DNA of 64,000 nucleotides, taken from Planctomyces sp. (lineage in GTDB: Bacteria > Planctomycetota > Planctomycetia > Planctomycetales > Planctomycetaceae). Numbering within the stretch: the first letter of the stretch is position 1; each line of letters begins with the position of its first letter. Under the pieces are notes generated by a model that was not told the origin of the DNA, did not search any database, and was given only the letters and a program-made list of their open reading frames with translations. A program made the position numbers and the translations under genes. Below are positions 24,983 to 33,782 of the stretch, piece by piece. The DNA lies in assembly GCA_016795105.1 (NCBI GenBank), contig JAEUIH010000023.1:1-64000 (forward strand). The letters run 5' to 3'.

Positions 24983-27574
24983 CTACTCGAGATATTGAAA
25001 TCGACTGGATGCGAACAACGCGTGGCAGGCAAGTTGGAATGCCTTTTGTCGAGCATTCGGGTCCGGTGAGGAACCAGACTGCGTCTCTGTTGACTGAATC
25101 CATGTTGCGACCAGGGCCGCTTCTTCCGGTGTTGCCGGTTGATTGATGACAAGTTCAAACATCCGAGCGACCTGAACATCAAGGGGCTGATCTGCATTCT
25201 CCGCAAGAACTCTTCGTGCCGTGTCTTCCGCGGCCTTCATCACGAGCGCATCGTTGAGCATAAACAATCCCTGAGTCGGTACCGTGGTTCGGGGGCGGGC
25301 TCCTGTGGTGAGCTGAGGATTTGCGAAGTCAAAGGCGTCGAACAATTCGGGCAGGTCATTTCGAATGACCGGAAGATAGACACTGCGGAAGTTGAAGTCT
25401 GTTCTCCGACGAACAGCATTGTTTCCGACCGCGGTTGCCTGATCACCGAGATAATCGACGGTAGAGTTCACTGGCTGAAGATCGAGTGTTCCGGCAGATG
25501 TGAGCATCGCATCTCGCAATGATTCCGGATCGAGTCTGCGTCGGTTTCCTCGCCAGAGAAGAATGTTCTCAGGATCGACATCGTGGTTCGCTGAATCAAA
25601 GCTGCTGCTGAGACCAAATGTGCGACTAACGGCAATTTGTCGGATCAGAGACTTCATCGACCAGCCATTTCGGATCAGCTCGGAAGCGAGGTGATCCAGA
25701 AGCTCCGGATGGCTGGGAGTTTCGCCTGTCCTTCCAAAGTTATCAACAGTGCGAACCAACCCTCGGCCAAACATATGGTGCCAAATCCGATTCGCGAAGA
25801 CTCGCGCTGTCAATGCACCGGACCGGCCTGACGAGTCGGTCAGCCATTGACTGAGTTCGATCCGACCACTTTGGTTCGTCGGAAGTGGAGCGGCAGGTGT
25901 GTCGCTCAGGACCTGCAGGAATCCTCTGGGGACGAGTTCTCCCCGATCGTCAAACTTACCTGCTAAACGGATGTGTTCATCGACCACACTCTCGGCATCA
26001 CGCGGGATCATGGCCCGTGGTGGGATGCCGGGGGGATTTGCAAGCTTCTTCGTCTGTTCATTCAGATACGCTTCCTGAGCAGCAACCCGCATTTCACGCG
26101 TGACTGCTGCATCTCTCGAAGCATCACAGAAACCATCTGAATCGGATGCCAGTTTTGCTGCGATTGCTTCTTCAGTCCCGGATTTCAGCAGTTCGAGTGC
26201 AGCCTTCGCTTTCTCGACGTGCTGTCGAAGACTGTTGACCTGTCGATAGAAAGACTCATAATCGTCGTCGATCTGTTCACCGTTCTCGCCGAGCCCCACA
26301 AGTCGTTCCATGACTCGCTGTTCATTCAGCATAAACCGCTGTTCCATAACGGTTGTGGACGTGAAGATACCTGCGAGTGCGTAGTAGTCGGCGGTTGGGA
26401 TTGCGTCAAACTTGTGATTGTGGCATCGAGCACATCCAATCGTCTGAGCAAGCACGGTTCGCCCAATCGTTTCAAGTTGCTCATCGGCGACATCCATTCG
26501 CTGCCGATTCGGGTCAACACCGAGCAAGACCTTTGGGCCGATCTCAAGGAAGCCTGCTGCGATTCGCTGCCGATCGCGTTGCTCGATTGTTTCGTAGGCA
26601 AGCAAGTCGCCTGCCAATTGTTCCAGCAGGAATCGATCATAGGGCATATCAGCGTTTGTCGCATCGATCACCCAGTTGCGATAACGCCATGCTTCGCGAA
26701 AGAGGAAATTCTCATCGAGCCCATTGGAATCGGCATAGCGAGCCAAATCCAGCCAGTGACGTCCCCATCTCTGTCCAAACTGCGGAGATGCAAGAAGTTC
26801 ATCCACCAGCTGCTCCGTTGCAAGTGCTTGTGGCAAGCTATCAAATTTCAGCAACTGTTCAGGTGTGGGCGGAAGTCCAACGAGCTGAAAGGTGAGTCGC
26901 CGAACCAGGTCTTTGCCTGATGCATCTGATACTGGAGCGAGATTCCTCGATTCCAGCTTCGCCAAAACAAAACGATCGATTTCACTTCGTGACCACGCAG
27001 AATTCTGCGGTTGAGGAGGTGCGACAATGGAGAGTGGCTGATATGCCCAGTGCGACTTCCCTTCGACGGGATCAGATGGGTTTACAACTGTTGGTTGTGA
27101 CGAAGTCTCCGGGAACGGTGCTCCCATGCGAATCCATGATTCCAGCAGAGCGATGGATTCATCATTCAGCCGCTCTGTGGGCGGCATCATCAAATTCGGG
27201 TCAGTGTGTCTCACAGCTCGAATGAGCAGGCTGTGTTCGACATCGCCCGGAACGACAGCTGGACCCTGATCGCCACCTTTCAGGAGTGCGGCCTGAGAAT
27301 CGATGAGGAGATTTCCTTCATGCTTACCCGACTTCTCAGAATGGCACGACTGGCATCTCTGAACAAAGATCGGGCGGATATTCTCTTCAAAGAACACTTC
27401 GCCATTCGCTGAGACACCAGCATCCTGAGGAATGGGGGCCGAAGGTTTGGCGGTTACAGCTGCGACCGATCCGACGCACTGTAGCGCGAACCAGTACGAA
27501 GCGGCACAGGGGATCAGAAATCGGATGACCGACCAATGAGGAGCGGACCGCGATGAGTAGTTTTGCAATCGCAT
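24983..27574 (-). CDS. PSD1 / DUF1549-DUF1553 cytochrome c protein
   Basis: The protein has about 863 residues from the ATG at 27574, which gives a signal-like hydrophobic start (VIRFLIPCAASYWFALQCVGSVAAV); upstream codons are open but have no support. The order is a planctomycete cytochrome c domain with haem motif CQSCHS (about 78-83), DUF1549 (about 190-400) with a second haem-like CARCHNHKFDAIP near 385, and DUF1553 (about 560-840) with NRIWHHMFGRGLVRTVDNFG and PTQGLFMLNDALV. The central helices (about 430-520) are predicted coiled coil. It shares an operon with the DUF1501 gene, so both probably work on the same periplasmic substrate. Electron transfer through the haem groups is a fair inference; the substrate is not known. 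Confidence 0.9.
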   Translation of the reverse strand: MRLQNYSSRSAPHWSVIRFLIPCAASYWFALQCVGSVAAVTAKPSAPIPQDAGVSANGEVFFEENIRPIFVQRCQSCHSEKSGKHEGNLLIDSQAALLKGGDQGPAVVPGDVEHSLLIRAVRHTDPNLMMPPTERLNDESIALLESWIRMGAPFPETSSQPTVVNPSDPVEGKSHWAYQPLSIVAPPQPQNSAWSRSEIDRFVLAKLESRNLAPVSDASGKDLVRRLTFQLVGLPPTPEQLLKFDSLPQALATEQLVDELLASPQFGQRWGRHWLDLARYADSNGLDENFLFREAWRYRNWVIDATNADMPYDRFLLEQLAGDLLAYETIEQRDRQRIAAGFLEIGPKVLLGVDPNRQRMDVADEQLETIGRTVLAQTIGCARCHNHKFDAIPTADYYALAGIFTSTTVMEQRFMLNEQRVMERLVGLGENGEQIDDDYESFYRQVNSLRQHVEKAKAALELLKSGTEEAIAAKLASDSDGFCDASRDAAVTREMRVAAQEAYLNEQTKKLANPPGIPPRAMIPRDAESVVDEHIRLAGKFDDRGELVPRGFLQVLSDTPAAPLPTNQSGRIELSQWLTDSSGRSGALTARVFANRIWHHMFGRGLVRTVDNFGRTGETPSHPELLDHLASELIRNGWSMKSLIRQIAVSRTFGLSSSFDSANHDVDPENILLWRGNRRRLDPESLRDAMLTSAGTLDLQPVNSTVDYLGDQATAVGNNAVRRRTDFNFRSVYLPVIRNDLPELFDAFDFANPQLTTGARPRTTVPTQGLFMLNDALVMKAAEDTARRVLAENADQPLDVQVARMFELVINQPATPEEAALVATWIQSTETQSGSSPDPNARQKAFQLACHALFASSRFQYLE

Positions 27575-27745
27575 CGGCGACCTGTTGGCGAAATGAAAGA
27601 GTTGGGAGGGATGCAGGTGGAAGGGAGATCCCTGAAGGCAGGAATCTCCACAGTTTGGCAACCACCGAATCCGATCGTCAAGTCTCTCCCGCGTCAACCG
27701 CTTGTGCTCGTCGGGAATTTATCCACTTTGCAGCATGACTATGGT

Positions 27746-28006
27746 TCATTTTGCGACGGAGAGGCGACGGGCGATGACGACGACAAGGATTGCACCGATT
27801 GTGGACATAATGAGTCCTGCGGGATTGATCTGATCTCCTCGTTGACCAAACAGGAACCACGAAATTGCTCCACCGACCATGGAACCAACGATTCCCAGAA
27901 CCGTCGTGAGGAACCAACCCATGTTCTGTCGACCAGGAATCAGAAATCTTGCGATGGAGCCGACAACAAGTCCGAAAACCAGCCAGCTCAGAACATTCAT
28001 CAACAT
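27746..28006 (-). CDS. GlsB/YeaQ/YmgE family membrane protein
   Basis: The 86-residue protein has three membrane helices and the family's Gly-rich pattern: MNVLSWLVFGLVVGSIARFLIP, GWFLTTVLGIVGSMVGGAISWFLF, and NPAGLIMSTIGAILVVVIARRL. It was formerly called transglycosylase-associated protein; members are stress-linked small inner-membrane proteins of unclear biochemical role. The start at 28006 has GGAG about 7 bp upstream. It stands alone between the PSD1 gene and a repeat-rich gap. Confidence 0.9.
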   Translation of the reverse strand: MLMNVLSWLVFGLVVGSIARFLIPGRQNMGWFLTTVLGIVGSMVGGAISWFLFGQRGDQINPAGLIMSTIGAILVVVIARRLSVAK

Positions 28007-28229
28007 GGGGTACTCCAGTCTCGAGGGATTGACTTCGTCTGTCGGCCATGATTGACCGAAGCAGCAGTGGTCGAGACTTTAAGACTGTGGAGTTTTCCTT
28101 GCTATCCGGGGTAACCCTGATGACTTCGAACTGAAATTGTAACCGCAGGCAGAACTAGCGTCTTGACCACGGTAGACGCGGAAGTACCCAATTGTGTCGT
28201 CTCGCACAACGAACAGTAGAATACTTTTC
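28007..28229. other. Upstream region of the GlsB-type gene
   Basis: There is no gene or repeat that I can support. It should hold the promoter of the leftward membrane-protein gene. Confidence 0.35.
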
Positions 28230-28320
28230 GAGCCGCAAAGATTTTAAACGGCGAGTTGCGTAAGTTCATCAGTGCTGGCTTTTTGCGCTGCGAGGATTGC
28301 AGTGCGTTGATCCCGGCTTC
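28230..28320. repeat. Dispersed repeat family R2, copy 1
   Basis: About 90 bp closely resemble 42290-42380. Shared blocks include CCGCAAAGATTTTAA, CGGCGAGTT, CGTAAGTT, GTGCTGGC, TTTTGCGC and GATTGCAGTGCG, with scattered mismatches. It has no coding potential. It lies 11 bp before copy 1 of family R1. Confidence 0.7.
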
Positions 28321-28331
28321 ATACAGTGTTT

Positions 28332-28448
28332 AGCCAGCGTGATTGGTAACCACGAAAGACACGAACCACACGAAAATGCACAAACGAGTACTGGCGGGAT
28401 TTTGTCGTGTTTTTCGAGGGTCAAATGTCAACCCCGCCTGCGATTCTC
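28332..28448. repeat. Dispersed repeat family R1, copy 1
   Basis: About 117 bp begin AGCCAGCGTG and then read GGTAACCACGAAAGACACGA. They are nearly identical to 43772-43888 throughout, and to 38783-38908 over the first ~45 bp and a short 3' block (GCGATTCT). No open frame is conserved among the copies, so this is non-coding repeat DNA. Confidence 0.8.
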
Positions 28449-28461
28449 CGGCGGTCTCAGG

Positions 28462-28656
28462 TTAGCAACACCCTGTCGCGCCGTCGCAGCACCCCCGTTC
28501 AGCGATGGGCAGCGCAAGTCCTTTTGATGCAGAAGCTGTGAGAGGTGCCGGCACGGGAGTTGTCACAATGCCACACCAGGTCTGCTGCAAATCGTGGCAG
28601 CACCGGATCAACACTCGGGCCACAAACCCCGGTCGAACAACACATTGGACGATCAT
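28462..28656 (-). CDS. Cys-rich small protein coupled to arsR (uncertain)
   Basis: The 64-residue frame has an ATG overlapping the stop of the ArsR-type gene in an ATGA, a sign of translational coupling. The product has eight Cys, including paired CC near residue 19 and the C-terminal [10 protein letters not shown]. It has no recognised domain, no clear signal peptide and moderate hydrophobicity. It could be a metal-binding peptide made with the regulator or the remnant of a longer metal-resistance gene cut down by the repeats that follow. The coupling and the Cys pattern are seen; the function is not. Confidence 0.4.
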   Translation of the reverse strand: MIVQCVVRPGFVARVLIRCCHDLQQTWCGIVTTPVPAPLTASASKGLALPIAERGCCDGATGCC

Positions 28657-29018
28657 AGATCTGAATTGATTTCATTGTCCTGCCTTACGTCACACAAACG
28701 CGGAAACTGGTGAAGGTGATGATCCGGATTGATGCAGTAACACACCTTCGGACCATCCACTTCGCCCTGGACAAGACCGGACTCGTTCAGAATCTTCAGA
28801 TGTTGTGAAACAGTTGACTGAGCCAACGGCATCTCATCAACGATTTCACCAAAGCTGCATGCGTTTCTACTGATCAGTAATCGCACGATACGTACGCGTG
28901 CAGGATGAGCAATCGCCCACGCCAGCGCAGCCATCTGCTCTGCAGACTGGTCGGCCGGCAAACGACATGGCTGAGTGTCTTCACAACACTCGTTCTTCCG
29001 AACACCCCGTTTTGCCAT
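28653..29018 (-). CDS. ArsR/SmtB-family metal-responsive repressor
   Basis: The 121-residue protein carries an ArsR winged helix: [70 protein letters not shown] (about 30-100). The recognition helix is [11 protein letters not shown]. Extra Cys residues at the N-terminus (ECCEDTQPC, about 10-18), in the HTH region (ACSF) and in the wing (VCYC) are placed like metalloid or soft-metal ligands in this family, so sensing of As(III), Cd or a similar ion is plausible. No arsenite pump or reductase gene is adjacent; only the Cys-rich micro-ORF follows. It is divergent from the ECF sigma gene. Confidence 0.85.
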   Translation of the reverse strand: MAKRGVRKNECCEDTQPCRLPADQSAEQMAALAWAIAHPARVRIVRLLISRNACSFGEIVDEMPLAQSTVSQHLKILNESGLVQGEVDGPKVCYCINPDHHLHQFPRLCDVRQDNEINSDL

Positions 29019-29237
29019 GACGTTACCCGCCCCATCAAAGTTCTGCCACCGATATTAATCGTTGATGCACGATAGGTCAGTTAAGTGATCTGGTCAAGTT
29101 GCAATTCCCACGGCACTCTCAATGGCCTGGCAAGCACATTTGGTCAAAAAACTCATTTATTCTGTCTGCGGCGCGCGAGAAAACCTCAATTGGGGGAGTC
29201 TAATCACTGTCTGTTTCGACTTGCTGAGAGTATTGGT

Positions 29238-29837
29238 ATGCAATCAGGTCCCACGAAAACACGAGCGAGTTTGATTCTGCGGCTTCAGAATGCCGGAGAT
29301 GTCACTGCGTGGGACGAATTCGTGGAACTTTATGGCAGAGTTCTTTATCGAACTGCGGTGGGTCGAGGACTTCAGTCTGCCGATGCGGAGAATCTGGTTC
29401 AAGAAGTGCTGTTCGCTGTCGCTCGATCAGTTTCAAAATGGCTTGAGCGACCGGATCGAGGCAGTTTTCGGGCATGGTTGTTGTTCATCGCCCGAAATGA
29501 AGCGGCCGATATCCTGGAGAGACAATTCAGGCGATCCGCTGGTGGTGAGAACAATCTGTCTGCGGAAGCTTTGAATGCTGTTCCCGCTCCGGACGAGATT
29601 TCACATCAGCTGGATCGGGAGCATGAGCGAGTCGTATTCCAGTGGGCTGCAGAGCATGTGCGAAGCAGTGTTGCTCCTCAAACCTGGCAGGCGTTCTGGC
29701 TGACTCATATGAACGGACTATCGATCGAGGAAGCCGCTCAACAACTGCAGACACGAACCGCAAATATCTACTTTGGTCGCAGTCGCGTGATGGCGAGAAT
29801 CAAAGACCTTGTCGAACGATACGAAGAACGATCATGA
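29238..29837 (+). CDS. ECF-type RNA polymerase sigma factor
   Basis: The product has 199 residues from ATG 29238 (MQSGPTKTRASLILRLQ), with a GAGAG ribosome site 7 bp upstream; the frame upstream is open but non-conserved in style. Sigma region 2 is DAENLVQEVLFAVARSVSKW with RGSFRAWLLFIARNEAAD. Region 4 is the HTH FWLTHMNGLSIEEAAQQLQTRTANIYFGRSRVMARIKDLV. This matches the planctomycete ECF type that is linked to serine/threonine kinases. Its stop overlaps the kinase start (ATGA), so the two are made together and probably work as a signalling pair in which the kinase protein senses and the sigma factor responds. Confidence 0.9.
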   Translation: MQSGPTKTRASLILRLQNAGDVTAWDEFVELYGRVLYRTAVGRGLQSADAENLVQEVLFAVARSVSKWLERPDRGSFRAWLLFIARNEAADILERQFRRSAGGENNLSAEALNAVPAPDEISHQLDREHERVVFQWAAEHVRSSVAPQTWQAFWLTHMNGLSIEEAAQQLQTRTANIYFGRSRVMARIKDLVERYEERS

Positions 29838-32800
29838 ATGCAAAAACGATTCTGTGCGACGACCAGCGACTGCTTGCAATGCTGAAATCAGACAGCCCTG
29901 ACGACGATCAGGACGAACTGATGCGGCACGTAGAACAATGCTCACATTGTCAACGTCGAATAGAGGAACTTGCAGCGAGTCCGGATGATTGGCACAAGGT
30001 GAACGCGGCATTATCGGATCATGTTTCCGGGGAAGAAGACGAGTTCACATCCGACGTTACATCACGGTATCGCTTTTCCCAATGGCTGACCTGTCCTGTT
30101 ACATGGACAGAGTCGATGGCACGGCAGATTCTGAATCCGCCAGCACATCCGGAAATGCTGGGCCGACTTGGCCGCTACGAGGTCGAGCGACTCATTGGTG
30201 CAGGCGGGATGGGGGTCGTTTTCAAGGCATTCGATTCTGAACTCAATCGACCAGTGGCCATCAAGATACTCTCTCCGCTTCTGGCCGGGAGTGGCTCGGC
30301 CCGTCGGCGGTTTGCTCGAGAAGCTCGGGCCGCTGCGGCAATCGTCCATGAACACGTCGTGCCGATTCACAATGTGGAAACTGAACGAGACCTCCCGTTC
30401 CTGGTCATGCAGTTTGTTCCTGGTGATTCTCTTCAGTCACGAATCAACAGAACTGGCCCCATGCAGATTTGCGAAATTCTGCGAATCGGAATGCAGATCG
30501 CATCCGGCCTGTCAGCCGCTCATCAGCAGGGCCTGGTGCATCGAGACATCAAGCCTTCCAATATTCTGCTCGAAGAAAGTGTTGAACGCGCACTGATTAC
30601 AGACTTCGGACTTGCTCGCGCCGCCGATGATGCGACTCTGACACGCAGCGGATTCCATCCGGGAACGCCTCAGTTCATGTCTCCGGAACAGGCCGCCGGA
30701 GAACAGGTCGACACTCGCAGCGATTTGTTCAGCCTTGGAAGCGTACTCTATACCATGGCCACCGGTCGCCCTCCGTTTCGAGCCGATTCAAGTCTGGGTG
30801 TGCTCCGACGCATTGCCGACGATGAACCTCGTAACATTCGTGAAATCAACCCAGCAATTCCTGACTGGCTCTGCGGCATCATCGGTCGTTTGATGGCAAA
30901 GAATCCCACTGACCGATATCGCTCTGCCGCCGATGTTGCCGCAGTTCTGAAACAGTGCCTGGCTCATGTGCAGCAGCCTCAGTTCAATCCGCTGCCGGAT
31001 GAAGCCATTCAACTGCAGACTGTCCCCTCAATCTGGTGTTTCGTTCGGTCCCGGCTCCGTGGAGGTTATCCGCAAATGTCAAAAGTCATTGGTACGTCAC
31101 TTGTCCTTGCGGGGTTGGTCGCCGCATACTTTCTAAGGCCGTCGTCCGACAGCGAAAGACTGGCCGCCCTTCAGGGGGAATGGCAATTGGTTTCGCTGGA
31201 ACGAGATGGTGTGGCCGCCGATCCAAAGCAACTGTTCAATGAACGCCTGAAAATCAGCGGCTCGAAGTTCGCCAGGCATCAGACTGCCCCCGATGGCACA
31301 GAGATCAAGGCAGAGTCCGGAAACATACTCGTGGAGGCAGGCACCTCGTTCGACAGAATTGATTTTGAGCTCTGGCAGGGCACAATTTACGGCGTTTACA
31401 GGTTGCATGGAGCCAATCTGGAACTCTGCCTCACGAAGGAAGGCGGCGAACGACCTGCTGCATTTCAAACAGAGACCGGCAGCAACCGTGTGCTCCAAAC
31501 GTTCCGTCGAAAGTCGAATCCCGACGGCAACTCAACGCTCGCACCAAATGCCGCACACGTCGATGATCCGACCGAATCAAAGACCAATGCTGATAAACAG
31601 TCTGCTCATGAATGGACTCAGTCGTGGCTGGAAAAGGCTCCCAAAGAACTCACAAACCCAATCGACCCGCAACTGGCAGAGAATTGGCTCCGTAAGAATG
31701 GATTCGAAGACATTAAAAATGCCGAAATCACTCTGACAGTGATGAATCAAATCCATCCGAACGTTTCCGAAGCCGACATCCGTCGTGACGGTATCCGTTC
31801 CTACGTCCATGGCATCCTTCGATCCGAGGAGGCCGAACACAACGGAGCTGCGATCGAGGTTTATTGCCTGTTCGGCGAAGAAAACAGACTGCTTGCAGTT
31901 CATGTCGGATCAGCAGCCAAACCTCAGACAATTGACCTCGCCTCTGGCAGTTCACGTATGAGACGATTGCCTCAGTCACAGCCGGTCTTTGCTGATCTTG
32001 CACCGGTCATCGCCTGTATCGGACCTGCTCATCCCGTCAGACTGGGCGACATTGTCTCCCATGCAGACATCTCTGATGAGCTCGATCAAAGCGTCGTACG
32101 GCTGCACGTCTGGGATTGGTCAGAATCCGATATCAGTCGCATCCTGCTCATCCAGCGATCGGAACTTGGTGCCCTGTCTCCTGATGGAACGACAATGGTG
32201 ACCCCTGGAGGAGAGACGATCGACTTAATGACTAAGAAGACCCGTCAGTATTCTGGTTTTCGAGTTCCGGACGGACAACGCATAACGTCTCTGCAGATAT
32301 CGCCTTCAAAAACATTTGTAGCAGCATGTATCGAATCGATCGCCGGGGCGGAGGGCTCAGACGCCAACAACAAGCCACGTCTTCGATTGTTGAAGCTTGA
32401 TGCAGCCACGAATACAGGACAGGTGATCTGGGAATATTCGACTGATCAACGAATGTCCGCTGCATTTGCCCCCGATGAGCAGTCGCTGATTTACCTGTCC
32501 GAAGAAGGAGGCATTATTCGACGCGACACAAGAACAGGGACCATCCTGAATACCTACCAACTGGCGATTTCAACAGTCAGAGCCGTTTCACTGGGATTCT
32601 CTCCAGATGGCAGATACGTCGCGGCAGCAGGCGGCAGCAAAGCCGGAGAACAGAACGTTCAGGAAAGTAACGCGGCAGAACAACACGTTTCACTCCATGT
32701 CTGGAACACCATAGATGGTCGTCAGGTCCTGCAGCAGGTTGCAATACATCCTTTTATTGAAACGAATCAGACTGACATTCCACGCATCCTGACCATGCGA

Positions 32801-33481
32801 TTTTCGCCGGATAGTCGGATACTACTGTTCGTTTCAGGAGATGACTTGCGACTCCTCGATATTGAAACAGGGACGACCATCGCGGAACATCGCGACACAA
32901 CTCGCTCAAATTTTGTTCACGCTGACTGGACGCCCGACAGCGAAACCATTTCCCTGCAGACGTCCTCAGAACTGCTCGCTCTGCCGAACAACACAGACGC
33001 AGAACGGCTTCCTCGGAACTATCAATGGAACTGGAAGGCCAAACAACTTGATATCAAGACCTTCGCAGCCTCTGAAGAAGGAACTCGACGTATCGTTGAC
33101 CCCGACATAGAGTCCCAAAGACTGAGCGGCACGTGGCGAGTCGTTGATCGTTCACTCTCTGGAGTGGAACAGACCGCTGAGATCGGGACAACCTTTCAGA
33201 TTCTGAATGGACGGATGGACGAAGTCCGCCTCGATCTGGATCCGAATCAAACACCCTCGACGGTTGACGTTGTATTTCTGGATGGCCCGGATCAAGGCAA
33301 AGTCCTTCGAGGAATTTATGAATGGATTTCGCGTCCAGCAACAGACAAGTCGAGTACTGGAAGGGCAATACGAATCTGCACGTTCGTAACTCCAAATCTG
33401 AAGGAGCCCGATCTGCGTCCCGCTGGTTTTCAAGCTGGAAAAAACGTCGACACTGCTGTCTGGGAACAACTGTCACGATAG
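29834..33481 (+). CDS. Membrane serine/threonine kinase with anti-sigma-like zinc finger, WD40 propeller and two TIGR03067 modules
   Basis: The 1215-residue protein starts at the ATG overlapping the sigma stop; the open frame further upstream lies inside the sigma gene and is not used. Order: a zinc-finger-like HVEQCSHC (32-39) as in anti-sigma factors; a Hanks-type kinase (about 114-380) with GAGGMGVVFKAFD, the VAIKIL lysine, HRDIKPSNILLEE (about 236) and DFGLAR; one membrane helix (about 418-436); TIGR03067 module (about 443-556, LQGEWQLVSLERDG); a spacer domain; WD40-like blades (about 736-1066); and a second TIGR03067 module (about 1095-1215, LSGTWRVVDRSLSG). All kinase residues look intact. 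The sensor part is extracytoplasmic. It probably controls the coupled ECF sigma factor by phosphorylation or sequestration. Confidence 0.88.
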   Translation: MNAKTILCDDQRLLAMLKSDSPDDDQDELMRHVEQCSHCQRRIEELAASPDDWHKVNAALSDHVSGEEDEFTSDVTSRYRFSQWLTCPVTWTESMARQILNPPAHPEMLGRLGRYEVERLIGAGGMGVVFKAFDSELNRPVAIKILSPLLAGSGSARRRFAREARAAAAIVHEHVVPIHNVETERDLPFLVMQFVPGDSLQSRINRTGPMQICEILRIGMQIASGLSAAHQQGLVHRDIKPSNILLEESVERALITDFGLARAADDATLTRSGFHPGTPQFMSPEQAAGEQVDTRSDLFSLGSVLYTMATGRPPFRADSSLGVLRRIADDEPRNIREINPAIPDWLCGIIGRLMAKNPTDRYRSAADVAAVLKQCLAHVQQPQFNPLPDEAIQLQTVPSIWCFVRSRLRGGYPQMSKVIGTSLVLAGLVAAYFLRPSSDSERLAALQGEWQLVSLERDGVAADPKQLFNERLKISGSKFARHQTAPDGTEIKAESGNILVEAGTSFDRIDFELWQGTIYGVYRLHGANLELCLTKEGGERPAAFQTETGSNRVLQTFRRKSNPDGNSTLAPNAAHVDDPTESKTNADKQSAHEWTQSWLEKAPKELTNPIDPQLAENWLRKNGFEDIKNAEITLTVMNQIHPNVSEADIRRDGIRSYVHGILRSEEAEHNGAAIEVYCLFGEENRLLAVHVGSAAKPQTIDLASGSSRMRRLPQSQPVFADLAPVIACIGPAHPVRLGDIVSHADISDELDQSVVRLHVWDWSESDISRILLIQRSELGALSPDGTTMVTPGGETIDLMTKKTRQYSGFRVPDGQRITSLQISPSKTFVAACIESIAGAEGSDANNKPRLRLLKLDAATNTGQVIWEYSTDQRMSAAFAPDEQSLIYLSEEGGIIRRDTRTGTILNTYQLAISTVRAVSLGFSPDGRYVAAAGGSKAGEQNVQESNAAEQHVSLHVWNTIDGRQVLQQVAIHPFIETNQTDIPRILTMRFSPDSRILLFVSGDDLRLLDIETGTTIAEHRDTTRSNFVHADWTPDSETISLQTSSELLALPNNTDAERLPRNYQWNWKAKQLDIKTFAASEEGTRRIVDPDIESQRLSGTWRVVDRSLSGVEQTAEIGTTFQILNGRMDEVRLDLDPNQTPSTVDVVFLDGPDQGKVLRGIYEWISRPATDKSSTGRAIRICTFVTPNLKEPDLRPAGFQAGKNVDTAVWEQLSR

Positions 33482-33782
33482 TTCCCATCCCCAGTAATAG
33501 CGGGGAGGGAAGACCAATTGATTTTGGCCCCCCTCTCTCCGAGCCGGACTAGCAGATTTCCCGCATCAGCCTCGCCGCGGCAGACAGCCGAATCGAGTTC
33601 ACTTTAGTATAGGACCGCTGGTTCGCCTCCCGATGCTCTCCGCCCCGCTGATTTAATTCACACACAAACGCACCATTCATCACGCTCCGCCGAGATGACT
33701 CGCACCTGACTCGGCTCCCGGCCGACGTCGCTGGGCTGGCTGGATTTCATCCAGCGTGCGCTAGCGTTACGAGGGCTCGACA
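33482..33782. other. Intergenic region between convergent genes, nothing recognised
   Basis: About 300 bp lie between the kinase and the leftward PI-PLC-like gene. There is a short C-rich, T-rich stretch after the kinase (near 33520-33545) but no clean hairpin with a T-run. No gene is supported. Confidence 0.35.

Noticed and set aside
28297-28527. Open frame with GNHERHEPHE and similar phrases
   Set aside because: It is the translation of dispersed repeat R1, and the same phrases appear at 38.7 and 43.8 kb. No conserved gene.
29642-29833. 64-residue N-terminal extension of the kinase
   Set aside because: It lies inside the sigma factor gene in another frame, and the overlapping ATGA gives a standard coupled start.
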